Positions 25,385 to 33,575 of a stretch of 64,000 bases of DNA are shown in pieces. This DNA is from Paenibacillus montanisoli (GTDB taxonomy: Bacteria > Bacillota > Bacilli > Paenibacillales > Paenibacillaceae): contig NZ_QLUW01000003.1 of the NCBI RefSeq assembly GCF_003268025.1, positions 434,001-498,000 on the forward strand. Reading direction: 5' to 3'. A program made the position numbers and the translations under genes. Below the pieces are notes generated by a model. The model worked only from the letters and a program-made list of their open reading frames with translations, was not told where the DNA came from and did not search any database. The first letter of the stretch is position 1. Each line of letters begins with the position of its first letter.

Positions 25385-26113
25385 ATGATTAAAGTAACCA
25401 TATGGAATGAATTTTTGCATGAAATCAATAATCCGATTGTCGCCTCCATTTATCCGGAAGGCATTCACGGCGCGATTGCCGCAGGTTTGAATTGCGATCA
25501 AATCAGCGTGAGAACGGCGACGCTGGCGGAGCCGGAGCACGGCTTGAGCGAAGAAACGCTGAACGATACCGATGTTTTGATCTGGTGGGGCCATCTGGCG
25601 CATGATCTGGTGGACGATGAGATCGTGGAGCGCGTATACAATCGGGTATTGGCGGGCATGGGGCTGATTGTGCTGCATTCCGGCCACGCGTCGAAGATCT
25701 TTAGAAAGCTGCTTGGAACGCCGACGGAACAACTGAAATGGCGCGAAGCCGACGAAAAAGAGCGGATCTGGGTCATTGACCCCTCGCACCCGATCGCTGC
25801 GGGCATCGGCGAGTATATCGAGCTGGAGAAGGAAGAGATGTACGGCGAGCATTTCCACATTCCGGCGCCGGATCAGCTTGTATTCGTCTCTTGGTTCGAA
25901 GGAGGGGAAGTGTTCCGCAGCGGCGTGACGTACAGCCGCGGGCAAGGAAAAGTTTTCTACTTCCGCCCAGGCCATGAATCGTATCCGACTTACTACAATC
26001 AAGAGATTTTGCGCGTCATCGCGAACGGCGTCCGCTGGGCGGCTCCAAGCGCGACGACCGCGCCGTCGTACGGACACTCGGAGCCGCTGGAGCGGATTTT
26101 GGTGAAGTCTTAA
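25385..26113 (+). CDS. ThuA-like (trehalose utilization-type) protein
   Basis: 242 residues with a glutamine-amidotransferase-like fold of the ThuA family: [72 protein letters not shown] and [18 protein letters not shown]. ThuA-type proteins in rhizobia act in ketotrehalose metabolism; here a 3-keto-sugar-related step is inferred. The next gene, 21 bases away, is a Gfo/Idh dehydrogenase, as in thuAB pairs. Confidence 0.88.
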   Translation: MIKVTIWNEFLHEINNPIVASIYPEGIHGAIAAGLNCDQISVRTATLAEPEHGLSEETLNDTDVLIWWGHLAHDLVDDEIVERVYNRVLAGMGLIVLHSGHASKIFRKLLGTPTEQLKWREADEKERIWVIDPSHPIAAGIGEYIELEKEEMYGEHFHIPAPDQLVFVSWFEGGEVFRSGVTYSRGQGKVFYFRPGHESYPTYYNQEILRVIANGVRWAAPSATTAPSYGHSEPLERILVKS

Positions 26114-26134
26114 ACATAGAGGGGAGCGGAGAAG

Positions 26135-27187
26135 ATGGGCAAGTTTCGCATTGGGTTAATCGGATTAGGCGGCATGGCAGGCGCGCATGTTCGCTGGATG
26201 GCTGAACTGGGCGACCGCTTCGAGATTGTGGCCGTCAGCGATGTCAGCGCGGAAGCGCTAGCTAGAGCCGGTGAGCAGCTCGGCATCATCGAGGACAAGC
26301 GGTACGCCGATTTCGAGAAGCTGGTCGCGGATCCGGACGTCGACGCCGTCGTGTCGGTGACGCCGAATCATGTCCATGCGGCCATTATCCGCGCATGTCT
26401 GGCGGCACGCAAGCCATTCATGGCGGAGAAGCCCTTTACGCGCGTATTCGAGGAAGCGGGACCGCTGCTTGATCAGTATGAGCAGCAGCCGGTGCCCGCG
26501 ATGATCGGCTTCACGTACCGCTATACGCCGGCATTCCGCTATGCGCGCGAGCTCGTGCTGCAAGGAAAGATCGGAACGGTGCGCAGCTTCTCCGTTCAGT
26601 ATTTGCAAGGCTGGGGCGCGGCGCAATACATGGTGCCATTTGTATGGCGCTTCGATAAGAACATTACCGGCACGGGCACGCTTGGCGATCTTGGATCGCA
26701 TATGATCGACCTGGCGCGGTTTTTGTTCGGCGAATTCGAGGAGCTGTCCGCGCAGCTCAAGACGATCATTCCGGAGCGTCCGGATGCGGCGACGGGACGG
26801 ATGGTTCCGATCGAGGTCGACGATTTCGCCAGCTTCCAATCGCGCATGACGGGCGACGTCATGGGCATCTTCCAGACGTCGCGCAATGCCATCGGCTCGG
26901 GCAACCAGCACGAGGTGTCCATCTACGGCGACTTTGGGACGCTTCATGCTTCAACGGAGAATCCGGATAAGCTGATCTGGATTCGCGAGGAGGAGCCGGG
27001 ACAGCTGTCGCGCTCGACGCTCGACGTGCCAAGCTCGTGCAAGACGACGCAGTACGCCGACTTCCTGGCAATGCTGGAAGGCAAGGAGCCGGACGGCTTG
27101 CCGGGCTTTATGGACGGCTATCGGAACCAGCAGGTGCTGGACGCGATTATTCGCGCGAGCGAGACGAAGACGGTTGTGCAGTTGTAA
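26135..27187 (+). CDS. Gfo/Idh/MocA-family NAD(P)-dependent oxidoreductase
   Basis: 350 residues. The N-terminal Rossmann motif is FRIGLIGLGGMAGAHVRWMAE, the EKP motif is FMAEKPFTRVFEEAG, and the C-terminal alpha/beta domain has GTGTLGDLGSHMIDLARFLFGE. Probably oxidises or reduces a sugar, perhaps to or from a keto-sugar handled by the ThuA-like protein. AGGGGAGCGGAG precedes the ATG. Last gene of its operon. Confidence 0.92.
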   Translation: MGKFRIGLIGLGGMAGAHVRWMAELGDRFEIVAVSDVSAEALARAGEQLGIIEDKRYADFEKLVADPDVDAVVSVTPNHVHAAIIRACLAARKPFMAEKPFTRVFEEAGPLLDQYEQQPVPAMIGFTYRYTPAFRYARELVLQGKIGTVRSFSVQYLQGWGAAQYMVPFVWRFDKNITGTGTLGDLGSHMIDLARFLFGEFEELSAQLKTIIPERPDAATGRMVPIEVDDFASFQSRMTGDVMGIFQTSRNAIGSGNQHEVSIYGDFGTLHASTENPDKLIWIREEEPGQLSRSTLDVPSSCKTTQYADFLAMLEGKEPDGLPGFMDGYRNQQVLDAIIRASETKTVVQL

Positions 27188-27208
27188 TGGTTACGGCTAT
27201 CTTGTTGG

Positions 27209-27237
27209 GACTGCCCCGGAATGGGGCAGTCTTTTTT
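27209..27237 (+). terminator. Terminator after the Gfo/Idh gene
   Basis: GACTGCCCC / GGGGCAGTC with a five-base loop, followed by six T. Confidence 0.92.
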
Positions 27238-27251
27238 GTTGAGCAAGCGGG

Positions 27252-27441
27252 TGCGAGGGGGCTAACGAACCGTATAGCGATTATTTGCGCGATTTCGGCA
27301 CTTTGTTAACGCTTCAGCGACGTTATTTCGGCTGGTTTAGGAGGTTTTGGGGCATTTTACCTAAATAACGCTTTTGGAGTTCGTTAGAGCCTCGAATCGG
27401 GGCTTTTTGCTCAAATAAGCGCTATTGAGTTCGTTAAGCGG
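27252..27441. repeat. Intergenic repeat cluster of the AAATAACGC...GTTCGTTAG family
   Basis: Contains AAATAACGCTTTTGGAGTT followed by CGTTAG (from about 27362), AAATAAGCGCTATTGAGTT followed by CGTTAA (from about 27410), and inverted copies around 27255 and 27305. The rest of 27188-27593 shows no gene. Confidence 0.75.
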
Positions 27442-27593
27442 AAGAATGGCTAGGAGACCGGTGTACTCCGAAAATTAATATCCACTCACTTGGTGAATCG
27501 TTTCAAAATAATGCTTTTAATGCCGTGGAGAATTTGTTATTTTAGGTAAGGAAGCGCATTCACACTACAGATAATCAGATTGGATGGGATGAA

Positions 27594-28424
27594 GTGAGAG
27601 TAAGTGCAGAAGAGTTAGCGTCGGGCAAACTGAAGCCGGAGACCATTAAACTGGCTGTCCAGCTTATTCAGGTTAACGGCTATGTCTTGATCGAGGAAGT
27701 GCTGCCACGCACGCAAGTGGACCAACTGAACCGCAGAATCGGCGATTACCTGGAAGGCTTTATGGCCAAGCATCAATTCAGCCTTGAAGAGGGCTTCCAT
27801 AACGGAACGAATCATATCGGCATGTATCTGCCCTTTGAAAAGCCGTTTTGCGATGAATCGATTATCGCGCATCCGTTCGTAACGGATATCGTGGAGCAAA
27901 TTTTGGGCGATGATTGCCTGCTTACCTATTTCGCATCGAATACATCGATGCCGAAGGGCACGACGTCGCAGCATGTCCATGCGGACATGGGCGCCAGATT
28001 CGGAGACCGCTGCAACGCCAACCTCCCGATTACGCATCTGGTGGTCAACTACCCGCTTGTCGATGTGACGGAGGAGAACGGCCCGATGGAAGTGTGGCCG
28101 GGCGGCACCCATTTGCATCCCGACCGCTACTACAACACGAAGACCGTGGATAAGTCCGTGCTGGCCGAGCATATGCTTTCGTTCAAAGCGCTCATGCCGG
28201 CGGGATCGATCATGATCCGCGACGACCGCATGTGGCACCGCGGCACGCCGAACCGTTCGGATCAGCCTAGACCGAACATCGCGCTTATTTATACTTCCGC
28301 TCCTAATGCACCGCAGCAAGGCGGCATCCAGATTCCGCAGGAAACGTACGACGGCTTGTCTGACAAGGCGAAGAGCCTGCTCCGCAAAGAGAAGATCGGT
28401 TTCCCGGTTATCGAGCCATATTAA
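27594..28424 (+). CDS. Phytanoyl-CoA dioxygenase (PhyH) family protein
   Basis: 276 residues. Fe(II)/2-oxoglutarate dioxygenase layout: the HxD pair lies in SQHVHADMG, the distal His in DRMWHRGTPN, and the 2-oxoglutarate-binding Arg is probably in the same segment (RGTPNRSDQPRPNIALIY). ENGPMEVWPGGTHLH is typical of PhyH proteins in sugar and opine catabolic clusters. The GTG start follows GGGATGAA. Substrate unknown; the location after ThuA and Gfo/Idh suggests a role in modified-sugar breakdown. Confidence 0.88.
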   Translation: MRVSAEELASGKLKPETIKLAVQLIQVNGYVLIEEVLPRTQVDQLNRRIGDYLEGFMAKHQFSLEEGFHNGTNHIGMYLPFEKPFCDESIIAHPFVTDIVEQILGDDCLLTYFASNTSMPKGTTSQHVHADMGARFGDRCNANLPITHLVVNYPLVDVTEENGPMEVWPGGTHLHPDRYYNTKTVDKSVLAEHMLSFKALMPAGSIMIRDDRMWHRGTPNRSDQPRPNIALIYTSAPNAPQQGGIQIPQETYDGLSDKAKSLLRKEKIGFPVIEPY

Positions 28425-28436
28425 TAGGATGGAACA

Positions 28437-28471
28437 GCACCTGGCCGCATGGTCGGGTGCTTTCTGTTTTG
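28437..28471 (+). terminator. Terminator after the PhyH gene
   Basis: AGCACC pairs with GGGTGCT, with an inner pairing step, followed by TTCTGTTTT. Confidence 0.7.
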
Positions 28472-28534
28472 TCTGCTGCGGGCAGAATGTTCGCTATAGA
28501 CAAAGCATAAGTACGAAGATAGGGAGGCGAGACG

Positions 28535-29038
28535 ATGAAGGAGCACGGGAGCGGGAAGGAAGAGGCATTGGCGGCTAAGCGCACCGTCGGTGCAGCAATC
28601 TCAATCGAACGGCTGGACTTGAGCCGAACCGATATAGCGGATCTGGTAATCGAGAGCGAAAGCGAAGGATATCGCCATATCAGACGGCTGTTGGACGATT
28701 ACGCGAACGGAAGGAACCGTTTCGCGGAAGCCGGAGAAGCGCTGTATGCAGCGGTTTTGCACAACCGGATTATCGGCGTATGCGGACTCAACCGCGACCC
28801 TTATCGCCCTGGCGTCAGATCCGGCCGCGTGCGCCGGCTCTACGTTCGCCAAGCCTATCGGCGCTTTGGAGCCGGACGCAAATTGATGGACGCGGTGATC
28901 GAAGAAGCGAAGAAACACTATACGTCTCTATTGCTCCGGACAACGAACCCCGAGGCAGACTGCTTCTACCGGTCACTTGGCTTCACCGTTCTTCGGGACA
29001 ATGAACATGCAACCCACATGCTTGAAATCTCTCCATAA
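28535..29038 (+). CDS. GNAT-family N-acetyltransferase
   Basis: 167 residues. Acetyl-CoA-binding core VRRLYVRQAYRRFGAGRKLMDAVIEEAKKH, then LLLRTTNPEADCFYRSLGF, the usual last motif of GNAT enzymes. The N-terminal 20 residues are charged and poorly conserved in appearance. GGGAGGCGAG precedes the ATG. No functional link to neighbours is evident. Confidence 0.87.
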   Translation: MKEHGSGKEEALAAKRTVGAAISIERLDLSRTDIADLVIESESEGYRHIRRLLDDYANGRNRFAEAGEALYAAVLHNRIIGVCGLNRDPYRPGVRSGRVRRLYVRQAYRRFGAGRKLMDAVIEEAKKHYTSLLLRTTNPEADCFYRSLGFTVLRDNEHATHMLEISP

Positions 29039-29146
29039 CGTATTGAATGCTATATCCAAAACCAGCCAATGTTTGGGTGAAACTTTGGATTGGCGCAAGC
29101 AATAGCGGACAGCATGCACCCTCTTCCGAAAATCGGAAAAGAGAGT

Positions 29147-29162
29147 ATATTGTTAACAATAT
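29147..29162. promoter_or_regulatory. Perfect 16-bp palindrome ATATTGTTAACAATAT
   Basis: It sits immediately upstream of the -35 of the lacI-type gene, where an activator or repressor could bind. Confidence 0.5.
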
Positions 29163-29167
29163 TTTTA

Positions 29168-29196
29168 TTGCAAGCGCTATCAGTATGATTTATACT
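29168..29196 (+). promoter_or_regulatory. Promoter of the LacI-type gene with overlapping cre-like site
   Basis: TTGCAA (29168-29173), a 17-base spacer and TATACT (29191-29196). TGCAAGCGCTATCA (29169-29182) matches the catabolite-responsive element pattern TGNAARCGNWWWCA and covers the -35, suggesting carbon catabolite repression. Confidence 0.65.
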
Positions 29197-29213
29197 GAGT
29201 CCAAGATTGACAT

Positions 29214-29223
29214 GAAACGTTTC
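29214..29223. promoter_or_regulatory. LacI-type operator GAAACGTTTC
   Basis: A perfect 10-bp palindrome between the TATACT and the start codon, positioned for autorepression. The same core sits inside a 20-bp palindrome at 41975-41994. Confidence 0.6.
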
Positions 29224-29243
29224 GTTAAGAGGATGTGCACGAC

Positions 29244-30260
29244 GTGATTACCATTAAAGACCTGGCTAAAGCAACGGGATTGTCCGTGACGACCGTATCC
29301 AGAGCGCTTAACGGATACAGCGACGTTAATGAAGACACGCGCAAGAAGATTAAGAAAGCCGCAGAGGAATTGAATTACCGTCCCAGCGCCGCTGCCAGAA
29401 GTCTTGTGATGAAGAAATCGAGAACAATCGGCGTCATCATATCGGACATTAACCGGGAAGGCATCAAGGATGCGCTCGCGTATGAGATTCTATGCGGCAT
29501 CAACGACCGGTCGACGATGCTCGACTACGATATTTTGCTTTTTAGCACAAGCTCAAAGAAGCAGCAGAAGAAATCGTATTCGGACCTGTGCAAGGAGCGT
29601 GGCGTAGACGGAGCGGTTATTTTCGGCCTCCGGGTTAACGACCCGTATCTGGAAGAAATCATATGCAAAGCCGATTTCCCATGCGTGCTCATCGATATTC
29701 CGGTCGAGAGCAAGAACGCGGGCCATGTCACGACGGACAATGTATACGGGGCGATGCTTGCGGTCAATCATCTGCTGAAGCTTGGTCACCGCAAGATCGC
29801 AATGATCAATGGGCACAACGAAGCGGCGGTGAGCATCAAGCGGCTGGAGGGTTATAAGCAGGCACTGGAGCAGGCCGGCATTCCGTTCGACACGGATCTC
29901 GTCTTCGACGGAGGATTCTCCGAGGAAGGCGGCTGTGAAGCGATGTACCGGATATTGTTGAACCATCCCGACGTAACGGCCGTATTCTCGGCCAGTGACT
30001 TGATGGTACTCGGCGCGCTAAGGGCGATGGAGAAATTAAACCGCCGCGTTCCGCAAACGCTATCAATAGTAGGCTACGACGATATCCCGGTCGCCGCTTA
30101 CTGCTCGCCGAAGCTGACGACGGTCCGTCAGGACAAGTACGAAATGGGCTACCGGTCCGCCCAACTGGTCATCGATATGATCGAAAACCGCCAAGTAGAC
30201 CGCAGAATCATTTTGCAAAATGAATTAATTATACGGGAAAGCACGAAAGCGATTCCTTAG
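29244..30260 (+). CDS. LacI-family transcriptional regulator
   Basis: 338 residues. The DNA-binding head is ITIKDLAKATGLSVTTVSRALNGYSDV with the hinge RPSAAARSLV, followed by a periplasmic-binding-like sensor domain (TIGVIISDINR, GVDGAVIFGL, AMLAVNHLLKLGHRKIAMI, VFSASDLMVLGALRAME, SIVGYDDIPVAAYCSPKLTTVRQ). GTG at 29244 was chosen because AGAGGA is 10 bases upstream; the GTG at 29235 is too close. It heads the alpha-galactoside-type ABC/GH36 operon and probably represses it, with the sugar as inducer. Confidence 0.92.
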   Translation: MITIKDLAKATGLSVTTVSRALNGYSDVNEDTRKKIKKAAEELNYRPSAAARSLVMKKSRTIGVIISDINREGIKDALAYEILCGINDRSTMLDYDILLFSTSSKKQQKKSYSDLCKERGVDGAVIFGLRVNDPYLEEIICKADFPCVLIDIPVESKNAGHVTTDNVYGAMLAVNHLLKLGHRKIAMINGHNEAAVSIKRLEGYKQALEQAGIPFDTDLVFDGGFSEEGGCEAMYRILLNHPDVTAVFSASDLMVLGALRAMEKLNRRVPQTLSIVGYDDIPVAAYCSPKLTTVRQDKYEMGYRSAQLVIDMIENRQVDRRIILQNELIIRESTKAIP

Positions 30261-30266
30261 ACGACA

Positions 30267-30299
30267 AAAGCATAGGAGAAGCAGGAGTGCTTTTTTTTT
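30267..30299 (+). terminator. Weak hairpin with T9 after the lacI-type gene
   Basis: AAAGCA / TGCTTT around a 15-base loop, followed by nine T. Probably a partial terminator between regulator and transporter genes. Confidence 0.55.
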
Positions 30300-30350
30300 G
30301 AATAATATTTCCAACACGTTTTGATTCCACCCCGGAGGTGAACGACGAGG

Positions 30351-31265
30351 ATGAATACGAAGAAGAAATGGTGGACCAGGTCCAGACTCGAAGCGCTCGA
30401 CGGCTATGTGTTCATGACGCCGGCCATTCTCGGTTTGCTGTTCTTTATGCTTGGCCCGATCGGAGCGTCGGCCTACTTCAGCTTTACCGAGTACGACATC
30501 TTGAGCACCCCGAAATGGGTCGGTCTCGACAATTACATCAATTTGTTCCAAGATTCGCTGTTTTGGCAGTCGCTGAAAGTGACGATGATTTACTCGGTCG
30601 TCAGCGTGCCGCTCGGTTTGACCGTATCCTTGGCGCTTGCGCTCTTGCTGAACAAGAATATCAGAGGAATCTTTGTATTCCGGACGATCTTCTATTTGCC
30701 GGCCGTCATGTCCGGCGTTGCGGTCGCTTTGCTTTGGAAATGGATTTTCAACCCGGATTTCGGTTTGATCAACTGGGCGATCAGCCTGCTCGGCTTTGAA
30801 GGGCCGAAGTGGTTCATCGACGAGGAATGGGCGCTCCCGCCAATCATCATTATGAGCTTGTGGGGCGTTGGAGGAAGCATGCTGGTGTATCTTGCGGGTC
30901 TGCAGGGCATCCCGACGGACCTGTACGAAGCGGCCGAAATCGACGGCGCGAACAAGCGCAAGCAGTTCCGCAACATTACGCTTCCGATGCTGTCGCCGGT
31001 TATTTTCTTTAACTTGATTACGGGGATCATCGGCGCGCTGCAAGTGTTTACGGAAGGCTTCATTATGACGCAAGGCGGCCCGAACAACGCGACGCTGTTC
31101 AGCGTTCTGTACTTGTACCGCAACGCGTTCTCGTACTTGCAGATGGGCTATGCGTCCGCGCTTGCATGGGTGCTCTTCCTGATTATTCTCGCCTTTACGC
31201 TCATTATCTTTAAATCGTCGCCGATGTGGGTCTTCTATGAAGGGAACAGGAGGTCTGGAAAATAA
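30351..31265 (+). CDS. Sugar ABC transporter permease, MalF/UgpA type
   Basis: 304 residues, six membrane helices. EAA loop DLYEAAEIDGANKRKQFRNITLPMLSPV, plus GYVFMTPAILGLLFFMLGPI and GGPNNATLFSVLYLYRNAF. The family imports oligosaccharides with a UgpE-type partner (next gene). GGAGGTG lies upstream of the ATG. No ATPase is encoded in the operon. Confidence 0.93.
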   Translation: MNTKKKWWTRSRLEALDGYVFMTPAILGLLFFMLGPIGASAYFSFTEYDILSTPKWVGLDNYINLFQDSLFWQSLKVTMIYSVVSVPLGLTVSLALALLLNKNIRGIFVFRTIFYLPAVMSGVAVALLWKWIFNPDFGLINWAISLLGFEGPKWFIDEEWALPPIIIMSLWGVGGSMLVYLAGLQGIPTDLYEAAEIDGANKRKQFRNITLPMLSPVIFFNLITGIIGALQVFTEGFIMTQGGPNNATLFSVLYLYRNAFSYLQMGYASALAWVLFLIILAFTLIIFKSSPMWVFYEGNRRSGK

Positions 31266-31266
31266 G

Positions 31267-32160
31267 ATGAACACAAATGCCGTTACGCAAACAAGAAACG
31301 CGCCGGTACGCGCCGGTCTTTCGAGGAGCCAATCCGAGCGGCTGTCGACATGGTTCAGCTACTTGCTCCTGGTCCTCGGTTCCATCGTCATCCTCGTTCC
31401 GTTCGCTTGGATGCTTTCGACCTCGCTGAAACTGAAAGCGGATGTGTATATCTTCCCGCCGCAATGGATTCCGAAGCCGATGCAATGGCATAACTACGTG
31501 GAAGCTTTCACGACGTTCCCGTTCGGCTTATATACGTACAACTCGATCATAATCGTCGTGTTCGTCTTGATCGGAACGCTGTTCTCATGCTCCTTCTCCG
31601 CATACGGCTTCTCGCGGCTGAATGCGCCGGGACGCAATTTCATCTTCATGGTGCTGCTCGCGACGATGATGCTGCCAAGCGCCGTCACCATGGTGCCGAT
31701 TTACCTGTTCTTCAACAAGCTGGGCTGGGTGGATACGTTCCTTCCGCTGATCATTCCCGCTTGGTTTGGAAGCGCCTTCTTCATCTTCATGATGCGGCAG
31801 TTTTTCATGGGCATTCCGTACGAGCTGGAGGATTCGGCGCGGATCGACGGCTGTTCGACGTACGGCATCTGGGCTCGGATCATGGTTCCGCTCAGTAAGC
31901 CGGTGCTCGTCACCGTAGCCGTGTTCACGTTCATGGGCACGTGGAATGATTTTATGGGACCGCTGATTTACTTGACGGATGAGAATAAACGTACGCTTGC
32001 TCTTGGCCTTTCCTACTTCCAGGGCTCCGCAAGGTCTGCGCCAGACCTGCATTTGCTGATGGCCGCATCCTTGTATGCTATAGCTCCATGCGTGATTCTT
32101 TACTTCCTTTGCCAGAAAATTTTTGTCAAAGGCATGGTCTTCACAGGCGTTAAAGGGTAG
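31267..32160 (+). CDS. Sugar ABC transporter permease, MalG/UgpE type
   Basis: About 297 residues, six membrane helices. The cytoplasmic loop is ELEDSARIDGCSTYGIWARIMVPLSKPVL and the end is KIFVKGMVFTGVKG. It starts one base after the stop of the preceding permease; AGGAGG lies inside that gene's 3' end, so the two are translationally coupled. An in-frame ATG at 31237 has no site. Confidence 0.93.
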   Translation: MNTNAVTQTRNAPVRAGLSRSQSERLSTWFSYLLLVLGSIVILVPFAWMLSTSLKLKADVYIFPPQWIPKPMQWHNYVEAFTTFPFGLYTYNSIIIVVFVLIGTLFSCSFSAYGFSRLNAPGRNFIFMVLLATMMLPSAVTMVPIYLFFNKLGWVDTFLPLIIPAWFGSAFFIFMMRQFFMGIPYELEDSARIDGCSTYGIWARIMVPLSKPVLVTVAVFTFMGTWNDFMGPLIYLTDENKRTLALGLSYFQGSARSAPDLHLLMAASLYAIAPCVILYFLCQKIFVKGMVFTGVKG

Positions 32161-32186
32161 TCAAAACACAGAAAAGAGGGATCAGT

Positions 32187-33485
32187 ATGTTTCGCAAACG
32201 CAAGCTAGCTTCGGTTCTGGTGGTCGTCTTGGCGCTGTCGTCGGTCTTGTACGGCTGCGGCGGCAACAGCGGGAACGGCGGCTCGGGCAGCAAGGATGAA
32301 AAGGTAACGCTTAACTTCATCCGCTGGTCGAACGGCCCTGCGCTGGACGAAGAAGAGAAAGACAAAGTCAAACGCTTCAACGATACGCATCCTAACATTC
32401 AAGTGAAAATGACGCTGCTGCCATGGGACGAAACGTTCAAAAAGATCGAGATGTCGCTCGCGTCGAATTCGCCCGTCGACCTGTTCTACTGGGACGTACC
32501 GGCTTATGCCTGGTACAAAAAAGGACTCATGAAAAATCTTCAGCCTTACTTCGACCGCGACCTGAAAATGGCGGACTACGACGAGAAGCTGTTCGAGCCG
32601 TTCAAATTCGACGGAAGCAACATGTACGTCGCGCCTGAAAACTATCAAACGCTTGTCCTGTACTATAACAAAGACATGTTCGATAAAGCCGGCGTCGCTT
32701 ATCCGAGCGAGAACTGGAACTGGGACGATTACCTTGACGCGGCGAAGAAGCTGACGATCAAGGATGGCGACAAGACGGTTCAATTCGGCACGACGATGTC
32801 CCTCGGCGCTTGGTGGGGCTGGATGGCGCTTAGCCAAGAACAAGGCGGGGCGCTTGCGCCGAACATTCACGATCCGGAGAAGCTGTCGTTCAACACGCCG
32901 GAGACAAAGAACGCCCTGCAATACTTGCAGGATCTGATTTACAAGCACCATGTTGCGCCGGATGCGGCGCAAGCCAGCGCGCTCGGCGGCGACTTCCTGA
33001 CCGGCAAAATCGCGATGTATGTCGGCGGCGACTGGGATCTTGGCTCGCTTAAAGAGAAGAAGGATTTGAACTGGGGCATTGCGACGATGCCGAAGTGGGG
33101 GGACCAGCGCGTCGTTCCATACTGGATGGGCGGCTATGCGATGACGGAGAAAACGAAGCATCCGGACCAAGCGTGGGAGTTCATCAAGTGGACGATGACG
33201 GAAAACCAAGAAACGCTGGCGAAGCAGCAATCGTGGATTCCGGTCAACAAAACCGCGCTGTCGAAGGTGGAAACGCCGGCTTGGGCGCCAGAAGGCTACC
33301 AGGACTCGCGCTTCGACTGGATGAAGTACGGCATCATCGGCGACATCTACCACCTCAGATGGCGTGAGGCGCAAGATAAGGCGATCTCGCCGATCGTTGA
33401 CCAAATTTTCGCTAACAAAATTACGGTCGACGACGCATTGAAGCAAATGGACGACCAAGTAAACGAAATTATTTCGAAGAAATAA
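32187..33485 (+). CDS. Sugar ABC transporter substrate-binding lipoprotein
   Basis: 432 residues: signal peptide with lipobox VLYGC, Gly/Ser linker, then a family 1 extracellular sugar-binding domain (VTLNFIRWSNGPALDEEEKDKVKRFND, VDLFYWDVPAYAWYKKG, YNKDMFDKAGV, GKIAMYVGGDWDLGSL, PYWMGGYAMTEKTKHPDQAWEFIKW). It supplies the two permeases just upstream. The neighbouring GH36 enzyme points to an alpha-galactoside substrate. Confidence 0.93.
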   Translation: MFRKRKLASVLVVVLALSSVLYGCGGNSGNGGSGSKDEKVTLNFIRWSNGPALDEEEKDKVKRFNDTHPNIQVKMTLLPWDETFKKIEMSLASNSPVDLFYWDVPAYAWYKKGLMKNLQPYFDRDLKMADYDEKLFEPFKFDGSNMYVAPENYQTLVLYYNKDMFDKAGVAYPSENWNWDDYLDAAKKLTIKDGDKTVQFGTTMSLGAWWGWMALSQEQGGALAPNIHDPEKLSFNTPETKNALQYLQDLIYKHHVAPDAAQASALGGDFLTGKIAMYVGGDWDLGSLKEKKDLNWGIATMPKWGDQRVVPYWMGGYAMTEKTKHPDQAWEFIKWTMTENQETLAKQQSWIPVNKTALSKVETPAWAPEGYQDSRFDWMKYGIIGDIYHLRWREAQDKAISPIVDQIFANKITVDDALKQMDDQVNEIISKK

Positions 33486-33491
33486 GCAAGA

Positions 33492-33541
33492 GGAGGCTGC
33501 GCTTTCGAGTAGAATTTCTACTTAGAGTCGCGGCCTTCTTT
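33492..33541 (+). terminator. Terminator after the binding-protein gene
   Basis: Two-part stem: AAGAGGAGGCTGCG with CGCGGCCTTCTTT, and an inner AGTAGAA/TTTCTACT hairpin. The GH36 gene follows 34 bases later, so readthrough probably still supplies it. Confidence 0.75.
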
Positions 33542-33575
33542 ATGTTAAAAGGACACAAATAGGAGCGTGAACGGG

